DNA of 64,000 nt from Paenibacillus sp. An7 (GCF_009870785.1 NZ_WTWX01000002.1:395484-459483); one strand, 5' to 3'; positions 1-10,135 are shown, counted from the first letter of the stretch. Notes: generated by a model from the sequence alone, not told the origin. Numbers and translations: made by a program.

Positions 1-358
1 CTTCTCTCGTGAGAGCCTCTTCTGCGTCTCTCATTTCCGGTATGGACAATCCCTCTGCCATTGCTGCATCATAAGCTGCATGATACCATTTTGGGTTTCC
101 CGGCTCTGTCGTCTCGTTTCCTGCGCTCAGATCAAATGCATTCACAATCATCTGAATACCTTGTGCTTCTGATAAAGTGCCTGCGGGATTGAACTTATTT
201 GAAGACACTCCCTTTACTATCCCTTGATCGCGAAGCGACTGAAGCATCTGAACCTGTGTATCTAATGTAACATCGTCAAAAGCATAAGCAGACATCCCTC
301 CAAAAACAAGGGACAAACTTAAAGCTGCAACTGAAGTTTTCACGGTTAAACGTTTCAT
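1..358 (-). CDS. S-layer homology (SLH) domain exoprotein, 3' end cut by window edge
   Basis: About 119 N-terminal residues are visible; the rest lies beyond the left edge. The start is the ATG at 358, behind a GGAGGTAGG ribosome-binding site. A classical signal peptide (basic MKRLTVK, hydrophobic stretch, cleavage near MSAYA-FDD) is followed by an SLH-like module: FDDV at the mature N-terminus, then a LRDQGIVKG motif and F-NPAGTLSEAQ, the usual pattern of SLH repeats that bind pyruvylated wall polymers. The protein should be secreted and held at the cell wall. Any catalytic or binding domain would be in the missing part. Confidence 0.75.
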   Translation of the reverse strand, partial: MKRLTVKTSVAALSLSLVFGGMSAYAFDDVTLDTQVQMLQSLRDQGIVKGVSSNKFNPAGTLSEAQGIQMIVNAFDLSAGNETTEPGNPKWYHAAYDAAMAEGLSIPEMRDAEEALTRE

Positions 359-360
359 CG

Positions 361-652
361 TAACCTACCTCCATTATTTATAAACCTTTAATTTTCTCGC
401 GTGAAACGATTTCCTGATTAAAGCAACTAGAGGTAATATGAAAATGGTTCGTATATGTTCTATTCTCTAAACGAGAAATTCCTGAAATTTGTTTCATGCT
501 AACATCCAATCTGTAAGACTACTTCTATATTTCCCAATGACGAGTAATCTCATTACAATCTTTTATGCACTTCGGTCTTCTTTCATAAAAGCTGTTTTTT
601 GACCATGAAATGGTTTGACATTAAGGTGAATTTACTTAAAAATAAGATTATA
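361..652. other. Intergenic region with divergent promoters
   Basis: About 290 bp between the SLH gene and the exporter leader. A TTGACA at 615-620 with a weak AAAAAT 17 bp downstream, or the TATAAT at 649-654, could start the exporter transcript. No convincing gene was seen here. Confidence 0.4.
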
Positions 653-760
653 ATGTTCATCAAAATACATACATTAGAAAGGGCACGACGCTTTTTTTAC
701 AGACCAGCGTCCTGCCCTTTTGTGTCCGCAAACACTGATAAGGAGATGAGTGATCCGTGA
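653..760 (+). CDS. Candidate regulatory leader peptide of the ABC exporter operon
   Basis: A 35-codon ORF starts at ATG 653, contains the motif RARRFFYRPASCPF, and ends with a TGA that overlaps the GTG start of the exporter gene (GTGA at 757-760). A 15-bp stem with one mismatch (arms 678-692 and 706-720, followed by a short T run) lies entirely inside the ORF, so a ribosome on the leader would cover or free the terminator. The related B. subtilis exporter operon bmrCD is controlled by ribosome-mediated attenuation through a leader peptide; the parallel here is inferred. The ribosome-binding site is weak, which lowers confidence. Confidence 0.45.
   Translation: MFIKIHTLERARRFFYRPASCPFVSANTDKEMSDP
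678..724 (+). terminator. Attenuator-like hairpin before the ABC exporter
   Basis: Arms AAAGGGCACGACGCT (678-692) and AGCGTCCTGCCCTTT (706-720) pair with one mismatch and run into TTTT. The hairpin sits about 35 bp before the exporter start, where a plain terminator would block expression, so it probably acts conditionally. Confidence 0.6.
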
Positions 761-2499
761 ATGATCGAAGTTTACTTCGTAACTATGTACAGTCTCACTG
801 GCTTTCCTACCTTAGTGCCATTCTGCTAATCATTATCTCCAATGTTGATCAGGCCCTGCTCCCTCGTGTGGTAGGTCAATTTACAGACGAACTGCAAAGA
901 CAAACGCTCACCATGGATAAAATCATTCGCTATAGCTTGCTGCTGCTCATTATTGCAGTCTCCTACAATGCTTTATTCGGACTCGGACAGTTTATGATTA
1001 TGCGGCTCGGCAGAAGATTTGAGTTCATTACCCGGCAGAAACTTTTCGGTAAATTTTCAGAGCTGAGTGACAAATATTTTGCAAAACAAGGCACAGGCAA
1101 GCTTCTCAGCTATGTAATGAATGATGTCACTTCCGTCCGGGAAGCGATATCTAACGGCATTAATCAGACAACGAATGCAGTATTCCTGCTGCTGTCTTGT
1201 GTAGTCATGATGATGATTAGCGGAATTCCATTTACGCTCATCGCAATCAGTGTAGGTCCTCTGTTGGCCATTCCTTTTCTAGTAGTGTACTTCGGACCAC
1301 GTATTCGCAAAAGGTCAAAAGCTGTTCAGGAAGCGCTTGCATCAATGACAGAATCAGCAGAAGAACAGCTTGGCGGGATTCGTGTTACCAAAACGTTTGC
1401 AACGGAAGAAATCTCTCGGATCCGTTTTGGTGCTTCTGTAGATGCCATAAGAGATAAACAGCTGAAGCTGGTACGTCTCTCGTCTCTTTTTCAGGCACTA
1501 CTTCCGCTGCTCGGAGCATTCTCCCTCGTTGTATCTATTGTGGTAGGCGGATACATGACGATTCAGAATACGATCAGTCTTGGTAGTTTTGTAGCTCTGA
1601 CCCTGTACTTGCGTATGATTATGGGCCCTCTCCAGCAGATCGGTAATGTGATTAATATGATGCAGAGGTCCGGTGCTTCTCTTGAACGTGTCAACAGCCT
1701 GCTCGCTGAAATTCCCGATGTACGGGAGACTTCGGATGCAAAACCGCTGAAGCAGGTAGAAGACATTCAAATTCAGGAACTATCCTTCAAGTATCCAGGC
1801 AGTAAAGAGTTTGCTCTTAAGGATATTAATCTCGTCATACCATCAGGAAAAACGGTCGGCATCGTGGGACGAACGGGCAGTGGAAAAAGCACACTCGTAA
1901 AACTATTGCTCCGCATCTATGAACCTCCTGCCGGCACAATCAAAGTCAGCGGAACCGATGTGCGAAGTCTAACACTGGAAAGTTTGCGCTCAAAATTAGC
2001 TTACGTACCTCAAGACGGATTCTTGTTCAGTACAACGATTCGCGACAATATCGCATTCAGCAATCGAACGGCTACGATCAGTCAGGTGGAGGAACCTGCG
2101 AAACAAGCGATGATCTTCGATAATATCATTCAGTTCCCTAAGTCGTTTGAAACTCCACTCGGCGAGCGAGGTGTCACCTTGTCAGGCGGGCAAAGGCAGC
2201 GTACAAGTCTCGCTAGAGGACTCATGAAGAACTCACCTTTACTTATTCTAGATGACAGTATGAGCGCAGTGGATGCCGTAACCGAAACCGGTATTCTAAA
2301 CCAATTAAAAAAAGATCGTAAGCATAAAACGACCTTAATCATCTCGCACCGAATCAGTGCAGTGAAACATGCGGACGTGATTGTTGTTCTTGAAGAAGGA
2401 CGGATTATGGAGCAAGGTACGCATCAAGACCTGATAGACCTTGAAGGTAGGTACGCTTCTCTTGCCCGTATTCAGGAGGAGGGATTGCATCATGTCTAA
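757..2499 (+). CDS. ABC exporter half-transporter, BmrC/YheI-like (degenerate-site subunit)
   Basis: A 580-residue fused membrane/ATPase protein. Residues about 1-310 form a six-helix type I exporter domain and about 340-580 the nucleotide-binding domain: Walker A GRTGSGKST near 371, signature LSGGQRQR near 474, Walker B LLILDDS near 497, and H-loop SHR. The Asp after Walker B in place of the catalytic Glu is typical of the non-catalytic partner in heterodimeric exporters such as BmrC. The GTG start overlaps the leader stop and follows AAGGAGATGAG. It overlaps the next gene by 8 bp, so the two half-transporters are translationally coupled. The likely role is ATP-driven drug or lipid export; the substrate is unknown. 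Confidence 0.88.
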   Translation: MNDRSLLRNYVQSHWLSYLSAILLIIISNVDQALLPRVVGQFTDELQRQTLTMDKIIRYSLLLLIIAVSYNALFGLGQFMIMRLGRRFEFITRQKLFGKFSELSDKYFAKQGTGKLLSYVMNDVTSVREAISNGINQTTNAVFLLLSCVVMMMISGIPFTLIAISVGPLLAIPFLVVYFGPRIRKRSKAVQEALASMTESAEEQLGGIRVTKTFATEEISRIRFGASVDAIRDKQLKLVRLSSLFQALLPLLGAFSLVVSIVVGGYMTIQNTISLGSFVALTLYLRMIMGPLQQIGNVINMMQRSGASLERVNSLLAEIPDVRETSDAKPLKQVEDIQIQELSFKYPGSKEFALKDINLVIPSGKTVGIVGRTGSGKSTLVKLLLRIYEPPAGTIKVSGTDVRSLTLESLRSKLAYVPQDGFLFSTTIRDNIAFSNRTATISQVEEPAKQAMIFDNIIQFPKSFETPLGERGVTLSGGQRQRTSLARGLMKNSPLLILDDSMSAVDAVTETGILNQLKKDRKHKTTLIISHRISAVKHADVIVVLEEGRIMEQGTHQDLIDLEGRYASLARIQEEGLHHV

Positions 2500-4348
2500 T
2501 ACGATGATAAGAGAGAAACAACCTCATAGCCATCTGGATATGAACGGAGATAAGAAAAAGAAATCAAATGCATTCCGCTCCATATTACGATATGGCAGGC
2601 CGCACCGTTTTACTTTTGTTCTCATTTTCATCTGTTCCTTGCTTGGGATTGCTGCCGAACTTTCGCAGCCGTATCTCATTAAAGTCGCGATCGATGACCA
2701 TCTGGCACTGGGCCGAACTGGGCTTACTTTTCTCATCCAAATTGCTCTTGTGTATCTTATCTTGTCGGTCATTAGTTTTATATTCACTTATATTCAAAAT
2801 AATCTGCTGCAGTATGCAGGACAAAACATTGTAGCTGAACTCCGTAAAGATCTGTTCACTCATATTACGAAGATGTCGATGTCCTTTTTTGATCGCAAAC
2901 ATAGCGGAAGCCTTGTCACCAATGTGTCGAGTGATACGGAAACGATCAGTTCATTCTTTACACAGGTACTGCTTAGTCTGATACGAGATGGCATGATGCT
3001 TGTGATGATTATTGTTTTTATGTTTCAGCTAGACGTTACTCTTGCTCTATATTCTGTAGCTGTTCTTCCGTTCATTGCTCTTGTGGCCGTCTTGTTCCGC
3101 AAATATTTACGTGAAACCTATCAGCAGGCAAGAACCCGCATGTCGAGACTGGTTTCCTTTATCGCAGAGAACTTATCCGGCATGTTTCTCATTCAGGCTT
3201 ATCATCAGGAAAAGGAACAAATGAAACAATTTAACGAGCAGAATGGAAATTACTTTTCGGCTAATGTAAGGCAGATTCGGTCTAACGTCATTTTTAACCG
3301 TACCTTTGATATTCTAGGAAATATCGCCCTTGTACTTATGATCTGGTTAGGCGGTAAAGCAGTTCTCGGTTCCTCACTGGAAGTCGGCGTACTCTATGCA
3401 TTCATCAGTTATATCCGTCAGTTCTTCCAACCGATCAACCAAATTACGATGCAGTGGAATACATTCCAGTCCACTACAGTCTCCATGGAACGAATCTGGG
3501 CAATACTCGGTACAGATCCCGCAGTGAAAGAACCGGAGGTAAGCGATGCTGTCACCCTAACAACAGATGATGTAAACGGACGGATTGATTTTAACGATGT
3601 CTCGTTTGGTTATCTTGAGAATCAGCCTATCATTCATAACCTGAATCTTACGATACATGCGGGTGAGATGATTGGTATTGTTGGAACAACCGGTGCAGGT
3701 AAAAGTACAGTCATCAGTCTGCTAAATCGATTCTATGATGTGAATAAAGGCAGTATCGAGATTGACGGTGTTGATATTCGTAAAATGCCGCAAGAAACGC
3801 TGCACCGGATTGTCGGGCTGATTCAGCAGGACCCTTTTCTCTTCTCCGGCTCGATCATTGACAACATCCGGCTGTTCCGAGAAGATGTGCCGAAAGAGCA
3901 GGTTATCGAAGCCTGCAAATTTGTAGGGGCAGATTCGATGATTCGCCGTTTAGCAGACGGATATGATACGCATCTATCCGAAAGAGGCAGCGGATTATCT
4001 GCCGGAGAACGCCAGCTGATTTCTTTTGCTCGTATCGTTGTGTTCCAGCCGCGAATTCTCATACTGGATGAAGCGACCGCAAATCTGGATTCCCATACGG
4101 AACAATTAGTTCAGAATGCGCTCTCTTCTGTAGCTGCCGGGCGAACTACCATTGTCATTGCTCACCGATTATCGACGATCATGCATGCGGACCGTATTCT
4201 CGTTATGCAAGAAGGCCGAATCGTGGAATCCGGCACCCACAAAGAACTAATGGAGCTGAGAGGAACGTATGAGGATTTATATCAACATGCACTAGAAGCG
4301 GGACGTGAAACGATATTTGAAGAAAAGTCACGAAATGATGCCGGATAA
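2492..4348 (+). CDS. ABC exporter half-transporter, BmrD/YheH-like (catalytic subunit)
   Basis: A 618-residue partner of the preceding gene, with a longer polar N-terminus before its first membrane helix. Walker A is GTTGAGKST near 397 and Walker B ILILDEA near 525 with the catalytic Glu present, but the signature is the altered LSAGERQ near 501. Together with the DDS of the first subunit this predicts one active and one degenerate ATP site, the hallmark of heterodimeric exporters. The ATG at 2492 follows GGAGGAGGG at 2476-2484. An upstream in-frame start at 2441 exists but would bury the N-terminus deep in the previous gene. Confidence 0.88.
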   Translation: MSNTMIREKQPHSHLDMNGDKKKKSNAFRSILRYGRPHRFTFVLIFICSLLGIAAELSQPYLIKVAIDDHLALGRTGLTFLIQIALVYLILSVISFIFTYIQNNLLQYAGQNIVAELRKDLFTHITKMSMSFFDRKHSGSLVTNVSSDTETISSFFTQVLLSLIRDGMMLVMIIVFMFQLDVTLALYSVAVLPFIALVAVLFRKYLRETYQQARTRMSRLVSFIAENLSGMFLIQAYHQEKEQMKQFNEQNGNYFSANVRQIRSNVIFNRTFDILGNIALVLMIWLGGKAVLGSSLEVGVLYAFISYIRQFFQPINQITMQWNTFQSTTVSMERIWAILGTDPAVKEPEVSDAVTLTTDDVNGRIDFNDVSFGYLENQPIIHNLNLTIHAGEMIGIVGTTGAGKSTVISLLNRFYDVNKGSIEIDGVDIRKMPQETLHRIVGLIQQDPFLFSGSIIDNIRLFREDVPKEQVIEACKFVGADSMIRRLADGYDTHLSERGSGLSAGERQLISFARIVVFQPRILILDEATANLDSHTEQLVQNALSSVAAGRTTIVIAHRLSTIMHADRILVMQEGRIVESGTHKELMELRGTYEDLYQHALEAGRETIFEEKSRNDAG

Positions 4349-4401
4349 GTTCTGCTTTATTCGTACGAAAGTACGTAAGTATGCAAATAGTAAACATAGA
4401 C

Positions 4402-4438
4402 GCCTCAGCAGCTACCATGCTTCTGGGGCTATTTTGTC
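4402..4438 (+). terminator. Terminator after the exporter operon
   Basis: GCCTCAG (4402-4408) pairs with CTGGGGC (4423-4429) using one G-T pair, followed by TATTTTGTCTT. Confidence 0.55.
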
Positions 4439-4537
4439 TTATAAATGAAAGCATTACGGAACCTTGGGCTTACACCTTATCTCTTTCTTAAGTCCTGTTT
4501 TCTGCTAATAAACCCATTTCCCGTTGCCAATCGGATG

Positions 4538-4553
4538 ATTCTAACATTAGAAT
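4538..4553. repeat. Palindrome upstream of the WXG100 gene
   Basis: ATTCTAA-CA-TTAGAAT is a perfect 7-bp dyad about 75 bp before the start, flanked by CCAAT and ATTGG as a weaker outer dyad. It could be an operator; no regulator is adjacent. Confidence 0.35.
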
Positions 4554-4624
4554 TATTGGGTAAATGTACCATATATTGATGGTGTCCTTCTTCTGTTCAA
4601 TATTTATGATGAGGTGAATGGTTA

Positions 4625-5698
4625 GTGACAAGAATTGTGGTCCCCCCAGAACGTATTCTCGAAATCTCAAAACAATTTACGCAAGCATCTGAGATCAGTA
4701 AAAGCATGATTACAAGTCTAAATGCGAATATTCTCTCCCTGCAAAGCCAGTGGTCTGGCATAACCCAGGAACGGTTTTATCAGGACTTCCAGACTGCTCG
4801 TACCCAGATGGAGACATTTACTTCTAGAGTATCTTCGATTGGTACCGATCTTCATTCTATCTCCGTTAAATTTGCGGAAGCAGATGGTTCACAAGATACC
4901 GGAATTAGGACAGAAGGAAACAGCAAAGACGCATGGCAAGAACAAACGAAACAGACCCTTTCGGATGCATTTGATAATGGTTCGAGTGCATGGAGTACCG
5001 TCAATGGTTTACGCGGAAATCTAGCTATGGCTGGGACTGCATTATACAGTGGACTAGCGAGCACACTCGTCTTAACAAAGACCGTTGAATTCAAACGGAG
5101 TGCGAAAAATCCAACCCGAGCAGTCATCCATAATGCAAAATGGGTAACCGGAAAAGGGCCCGATACCTTCCTAAGAAATATGGCAAGAAGAATAGATAAG
5201 CAATTTCGTCAGCCCGGTCTTGTTATGAAGGGATTGAAAGGATTCGATAAATGGGCTGGAAACCTCAAAATAGGGAAAATCGGGCTGGGTCTTAGTAAAG
5301 CAAGCAGTTTTCCAGAGTGGACTCGTAATGTGGTAGCTGGAGTACAAAAAGGCCAGTATGGAATGAAGATCTCAGCGATTCCAAAGATGATTAGCAAGAA
5401 ACTCTTTCCTATTAACGTAGGTCTTAATATCTTTGATGAAGGTATCAAAACCGCTGGGAAAATAAAGAGCGGAACCCTCACCGGAACAGATGTTGCCATA
5501 TCCGCTTCCAATGTCGTTATTAAATCAGCAGCTGCAGGAGCAGGAGCCATTGTTGGCGGAACCCTTGGAACTGCATTTGGGCCGGTAGGAACAGCAGTAG
5601 GCGCTTATGTGGGGGGTGCAGTAGGGGCATTCGCCGGTAAACATGTGGCAAGTGCAGCCGAAGGTGCCATCCGATGGGCTAGCGGATTTTTTAAATAA
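4625..5698 (+). CDS. WXG100-headed protein with C-terminal glycine zipper; probable type VII secretion effector
   Basis: A 357-residue protein. Residues 1-90 resemble the WXG100 fold: an amphipathic helix, a turn at Trp43-Ser-Gly (QSQWSG), then a second helix. The middle (about 100-290) is basic and not recognised. Residues about 290-345 are a Gly/Ala-rich stretch with repeated GxxxG spacing (VGGTLGTAFG, VGAYVGGAVGAFAG), like membrane-inserting glycine zippers in depolarising toxins such as S. aureus TspA. The GTG start follows GAGGTGA. The next two genes follow closely and may be immunity and adaptor functions. No ESX secretion core gene lies in this window. Secretion and toxicity are inferred. 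Confidence 0.6.
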   Translation: MTRIVVPPERILEISKQFTQASEISKSMITSLNANILSLQSQWSGITQERFYQDFQTARTQMETFTSRVSSIGTDLHSISVKFAEADGSQDTGIRTEGNSKDAWQEQTKQTLSDAFDNGSSAWSTVNGLRGNLAMAGTALYSGLASTLVLTKTVEFKRSAKNPTRAVIHNAKWVTGKGPDTFLRNMARRIDKQFRQPGLVMKGLKGFDKWAGNLKIGKIGLGLSKASSFPEWTRNVVAGVQKGQYGMKISAIPKMISKKLFPINVGLNIFDEGIKTAGKIKSGTLTGTDVAISASNVVIKSAAAGAGAIVGGTLGTAFGPVGTAVGAYVGGAVGAFAGKHVASAAEGAIRWASGFFK

Positions 5699-5739
5699 TA
5701 CAGAAATACGAAGTTATCGCATAGACCGGAGGTTGACCC

Positions 5740-6207
5740 ATGCAATCGATATCCTATCGGCGAAAATTAGCTTTTGGAAAAGCAATGGCTTCCCTAATTC
5801 TCATTTCCGCCTGTTTTGTGCTCGTATATGCTCTTACTGAAGATAGTCTAGGTATAGGTGAAGCCATCTACTATGCCAGTGGGATGCTGATTGGTTTCTG
5901 GTTTTTCGGTCCCCAGTTCATTCGACTATTGATCCTGACCTTCTTTAAGAGACCTTTGTTCTCTTACGATCAAAACAATATCGTGCTGAATGACGGGACC
6001 CTCATTCCCTGGAGTTCCATTCAGAAAATAGAGCTTCACGATTCTTCCATGAACAAGTGGGTGCAGTCGATCCCTCCTTTCTATCGATTGAAGCTAAAAA
6101 ATAGAGAACATGTGGATATTAACACCTACCATGTTCTAAGTACTGACGAACTAAACAGCACACTGAAAACACTTCGCCGTGTTCACAACGGGGCAAGTAT
6201 AAAATAA
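5740..6207 (+). CDS. Small membrane protein with PH-like tail; candidate immunity protein
   Basis: A 155-residue protein with two transmembrane helices (about 15-35 and 42-65) followed by a cytosolic beta-rich part containing LNDGTLIPWSSIQKIEL, which resembles the STM3941/bacterial PH-like group. GGAGG precedes the ATG by 7 bp. It lies 41 bp after the WXG100 gene on the same strand, the position expected for an immunity protein that shields the membrane from a glycine-zipper toxin. That role is inferred only from architecture and order. Confidence 0.5.
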   Translation: MQSISYRRKLAFGKAMASLILISACFVLVYALTEDSLGIGEAIYYASGMLIGFWFFGPQFIRLLILTFFKRPLFSYDQNNIVLNDGTLIPWSSIQKIELHDSSMNKWVQSIPPFYRLKLKNREHVDINTYHVLSTDELNSTLKTLRRVHNGASIK

Positions 6208-6287
6208 GTACACAACAAACACAAACAGCTACATATCTGCCAATGATCTGAGCTGAGCTTTCAACATAACCAATTATAGGAGGAATT

Positions 6288-7127
6288 ATGGACAAACCAC
6301 TAATTACGTTATCCATAGAAGAGTTTGGTTTTGCACTCGCATCGATGGGAGCCGAAGACGTTGCTGCCGGCTTACTGAAGCCGATGTACGGAGAACTATC
6401 AGAGCGTGAATGGGAACTGATCCTTCAGGCTGCTTCTCATAGTCTTCTTTCCAAAGGACTTATTGTCAGCTTAGAAGAGATGGAAATTGAATTCGTGCCG
6501 GATCTGCTGGAAATGCTCATTCATTTTGCAAGAAGTCGCAGGATGCTTCGGGGCTATTCGCTTAGGAATGATCAAGAAAAAGTGCTCACGATTCATGCCG
6601 GAGAAGAAGAACAGCGAGGTCAATACTTGTACCATCTCGCCATAAATCAGCGAATCCATCTGTTTACTTGGACAGAACCTGCCGAATGGGAAGAAGAGTT
6701 ATATCGATTTTATCTCAGTCAGGAACGTTTACTTCCTGCAGAAGCAACCAAGCTTCGTATATCTGAATCTAGATGGAATGCACTCACTGCTATTATGCCG
6801 GATACAAATGTCTCTACTCTCGTAAGTGAATGGGCGCTAACCAAACCTGAACAACAATTCATCCAGGCCTGGAGCTCTACCTTCATAAAATCAGGAAAAA
6901 ACCTGGATAATCTCAGCATCCTTCATTATGGTGATGAAGAAGTGCCGACTCCAGAACAGATGCTGTTACTCCTAAATGTTGAAGAGTATTTCTACAGTGT
7001 CCATAATATACAGCCTGATCCTACGTCAGAGCCTGTCATTGAAATTGAGTGTTCAACGGAACACACAATTCGTAAGCAGCTGAGAAATCTAATTGACAAG
7101 TTTGCAGCGCCTTCTTTTCAGCGGTAA
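6288..7127 (+). CDS. Uncharacterised protein with EspG-like organisation; possible type VII adaptor
   Basis: A 279-residue soluble protein with no signal peptide, started by AGGAGG and ATG. The N-terminus (LSIEEFGFALASMGAEDV, then a helix ending SHSLLSKGLI) reads like a winged helix with the SLxxKGLI turn. It is followed by a two-state alpha/beta part in which HLAINQRIHLFTW precedes a helix WEEELYRFYL. This order resembles mycobacterial EspG chaperones, which bind PE/PPE substrates, but primary similarity is weak. Its position behind a WXG100 effector and a membrane protein supports an adaptor role. It could equally be an unrelated conserved protein. Confidence 0.4.
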   Translation: MDKPLITLSIEEFGFALASMGAEDVAAGLLKPMYGELSEREWELILQAASHSLLSKGLIVSLEEMEIEFVPDLLEMLIHFARSRRMLRGYSLRNDQEKVLTIHAGEEEQRGQYLYHLAINQRIHLFTWTEPAEWEEELYRFYLSQERLLPAEATKLRISESRWNALTAIMPDTNVSTLVSEWALTKPEQQFIQAWSSTFIKSGKNLDNLSILHYGDEEVPTPEQMLLLLNVEEYFYSVHNIQPDPTSEPVIEIECSTEHTIRKQLRNLIDKFAAPSFQR

Positions 7128-7230
7128 TTCGATCTCTCCCTCCGCTCCTTAGATCACAGTCCAAATGGGGTATAGAAAATAGCCATGTTTGGAAAAATAC
7201 TGTTGATGTTCGTGTAAAGGAGGTGTTCCC

Positions 7231-7395
7231 ATGCGTAATTCATCAAGCAATGAACCAACCAAAGCAGAGGTTAGCAATACGAAGCTGAACAAGCTGCCTG
7301 TACCAGGAGCTTTTGATACTGAGTTTTCTGCTGAAGAAGCGGCTGAAGTATTTGAAAAACAACCCTCCGCACAAAAGAATGAAAAACAGAATTAA
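7231..7395 (+). CDS. Small hypothetical protein (54 aa)
   Basis: An excellent AAAGGAGGTG site precedes ATG 7231. The product is polar and soluble, with a proline-containing centre (KLPVPGAFDTEF) and an acidic helix (AEEAAEVFEK). A terminator follows directly. It is not recognised, but its ribosome-binding site and own terminator make it a likely real short gene. Confidence 0.6.
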   Translation: MRNSSSNEPTKAEVSNTKLNKLPVPGAFDTEFSAEEAAEVFEKQPSAQKNEKQN

Positions 7396-7426
7396 TTTGT
7401 ATACTTGAGCAAAATACAGATTAAAG

Positions 7427-7475
7427 ATAAGCTTCGCAGCTGCTTCCGATCGGGAGTACTGCGGAGCTTATTTTA
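7427..7475 (+). terminator. Terminator after the 54-aa gene
   Basis: ATAAGCTTCGCAG (7427-7439) pairs with CTGCGGAGCTTAT (7459-7471) with one G-T pair, then TTTT. Confidence 0.65.
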
Positions 7476-7511
7476 CATAGCGAAATTTTTTTAATCTCAG
7501 TAAATTAGTTA

Positions 7512-7542
7512 TTGACCTATACGCTACGTATACGTTTAGGAT
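7512..7542 (+). promoter_or_regulatory. MerR-type promoter and operator
   Basis: TTGACC (7512-7517) and TAGGAT (7537-7542) are separated by 19 bp, the over-long spacer typical of MerR-activated promoters. The interrupted dyad CCTAtACG-N9-CGTtTAGG (7516-7540) fills the spacer, so the regulator encoded just downstream probably controls itself. Confidence 0.75.
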
Positions 7543-7566
7543 GAGATATGTAAGGGAGGAGCATCC

Positions 7567-8331
7567 ATGGAATACACCGTTCATCAACTCGCGGAATTAT
7601 CTGGTGTCAGCGGCCGCACACTTCGGTACTACGATCAAATTGGTTTGCTGCCGCCAGCAAGAATCAATGCATCTGGCTATCGGATTTATGGAGAGCATGA
7701 GGTGGACCGACTTCAGCAAATCTTATTTTATCGCGAACTGGAAGTGAGTCTGGATGAAATTCATAAGATTCTAGAACATCCTGATTTTGATCCGGTAACT
7801 GCTTTGAAAGCACATTATAGTAAACTCACTAAAAAACGAGACCATCTCGAACAATTGCTCCATACGGTGAAGGTAACTATTGAGAGTAAAGAAGGAGGAA
7901 TAAAGATGCAAGACAAAGAGAAATTTGAAGGTCTAAAAGCCGAGCAAATTAGGGAGAATGAACGTATCTACGGTGCTGAGATCAGGGAAAAATATGGAGA
8001 TTGCGAGATCGATGAAAGCAACGCCAGATTAAGAGGAATGAGTGAACAAGATTATCACCAGATGCAGGCACTTGAAGTTGAAATCATCGGTCTGCTAAAA
8101 CAAGCTTTTGCGACAAATAACCCCGCATCTGAAGAAGCAGAACATCTAGTTCAGAAACATAAACAGTGGCTGATGTATTCATGGAGTAAATTCTCCAAAG
8201 AGGCATATCAAAACCTTGCCGATATGTATGTAGCAGATGAGCGGTTTACTTCTTATTATGATGATAAGGCAGGCCCCGGCGCAGCCCAGTTTCTAAGAAA
8301 TGCGATACATCATTATGTAGACAAGTCTTAG
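7567..8331 (+). CDS. MerR-family regulator with TipAS ligand domain (Mta-like)
   Basis: A 254-residue regulator. Residues 1-70 are a MerR winged helix (VHQLAELSGVSGRTLRYYDQ, GYRIYGEHEVDRLQQI), 75-105 the dimerising coiled coil and about 115-250 a TipAS domain (MSEQDYHQM, HKQWLMYSWSKFSKEAY, ADMYVADERFTSYYD), which binds thiopeptide and other antibiotics. Length matches B. subtilis Mta (about 257 aa), an activator of multidrug export. Start ATG 7567 follows AAGGGAGGAG. No transporter gene is adjacent, so its targets besides itself are unclear. Confidence 0.9.
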   Translation: MEYTVHQLAELSGVSGRTLRYYDQIGLLPPARINASGYRIYGEHEVDRLQQILFYRELEVSLDEIHKILEHPDFDPVTALKAHYSKLTKKRDHLEQLLHTVKVTIESKEGGIKMQDKEKFEGLKAEQIRENERIYGAEIREKYGDCEIDESNARLRGMSEQDYHQMQALEVEIIGLLKQAFATNNPASEEAEHLVQKHKQWLMYSWSKFSKEAYQNLADMYVADERFTSYYDDKAGPGAAQFLRNAIHHYVDKS

Positions 8332-8360
8332 CGTATAATTCGATACATTTTGTGGATTAG

Positions 8361-8402
8361 AAAAACCTCTGTCCCGAGAGATTCCCCGAGCAGAGGTTTT
8401 AA
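8361..8402. terminator. Bidirectional terminator between convergent genes
   Basis: AAAACCTCTG (8362-8371) and CAGAGGTTTT (8391-8400) form a perfect stem with A and T tails, serving the MerR gene and the GH51 gene. Confidence 0.75.
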
Positions 8403-8429
8403 ATTCAAAAAGTAACGATCGTGTACTTT

Positions 8430-9956
<1,527 letters not shown>

Positions 9957-9980
9957 TTAAATTAATAAAAAAATTAATTC

Positions 9981-10034
9981 TACTATAAAATGTTACCGCT
10001 TACTTTATATTAAAATCCAATTATAGTATAAAAT
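9981..10034. promoter_or_regulatory. abfA control region with cre box and paired AT-rich repeats
   Basis: On the minus strand AGTAAGCGGTAACA (9991-10004) matches the cre consensus TGnAAnCGnnnnCA at all but the first base, implying CcpA repression. Related elements TACTATAAAAT (9981-9991) and TAGTATAAAAT (10024-10034) flank it and could be sites for the divergent regulator. Confidence 0.6.
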
Positions 10035-10066
10035 CAACCCTCTTAAATCTATTTTTTCAAAAAACA

Positions 10067-10096
10067 TTGGATTTATATGAATGCTAATTCTATAAT
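10067..10096 (+). promoter_or_regulatory. Sigma-A promoter of the wHTH regulator
   Basis: TTGGAT (10067-10072), an 18-bp spacer and TATAAT (10091-10096). The predicted start of transcription leaves a leader of about 30 nt before ATG 10136. Confidence 0.6.
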
Positions 10097-10135
10097 AGTG
10101 GATATTAACTATTGAACGTTCAGGGGAGAATCGAA

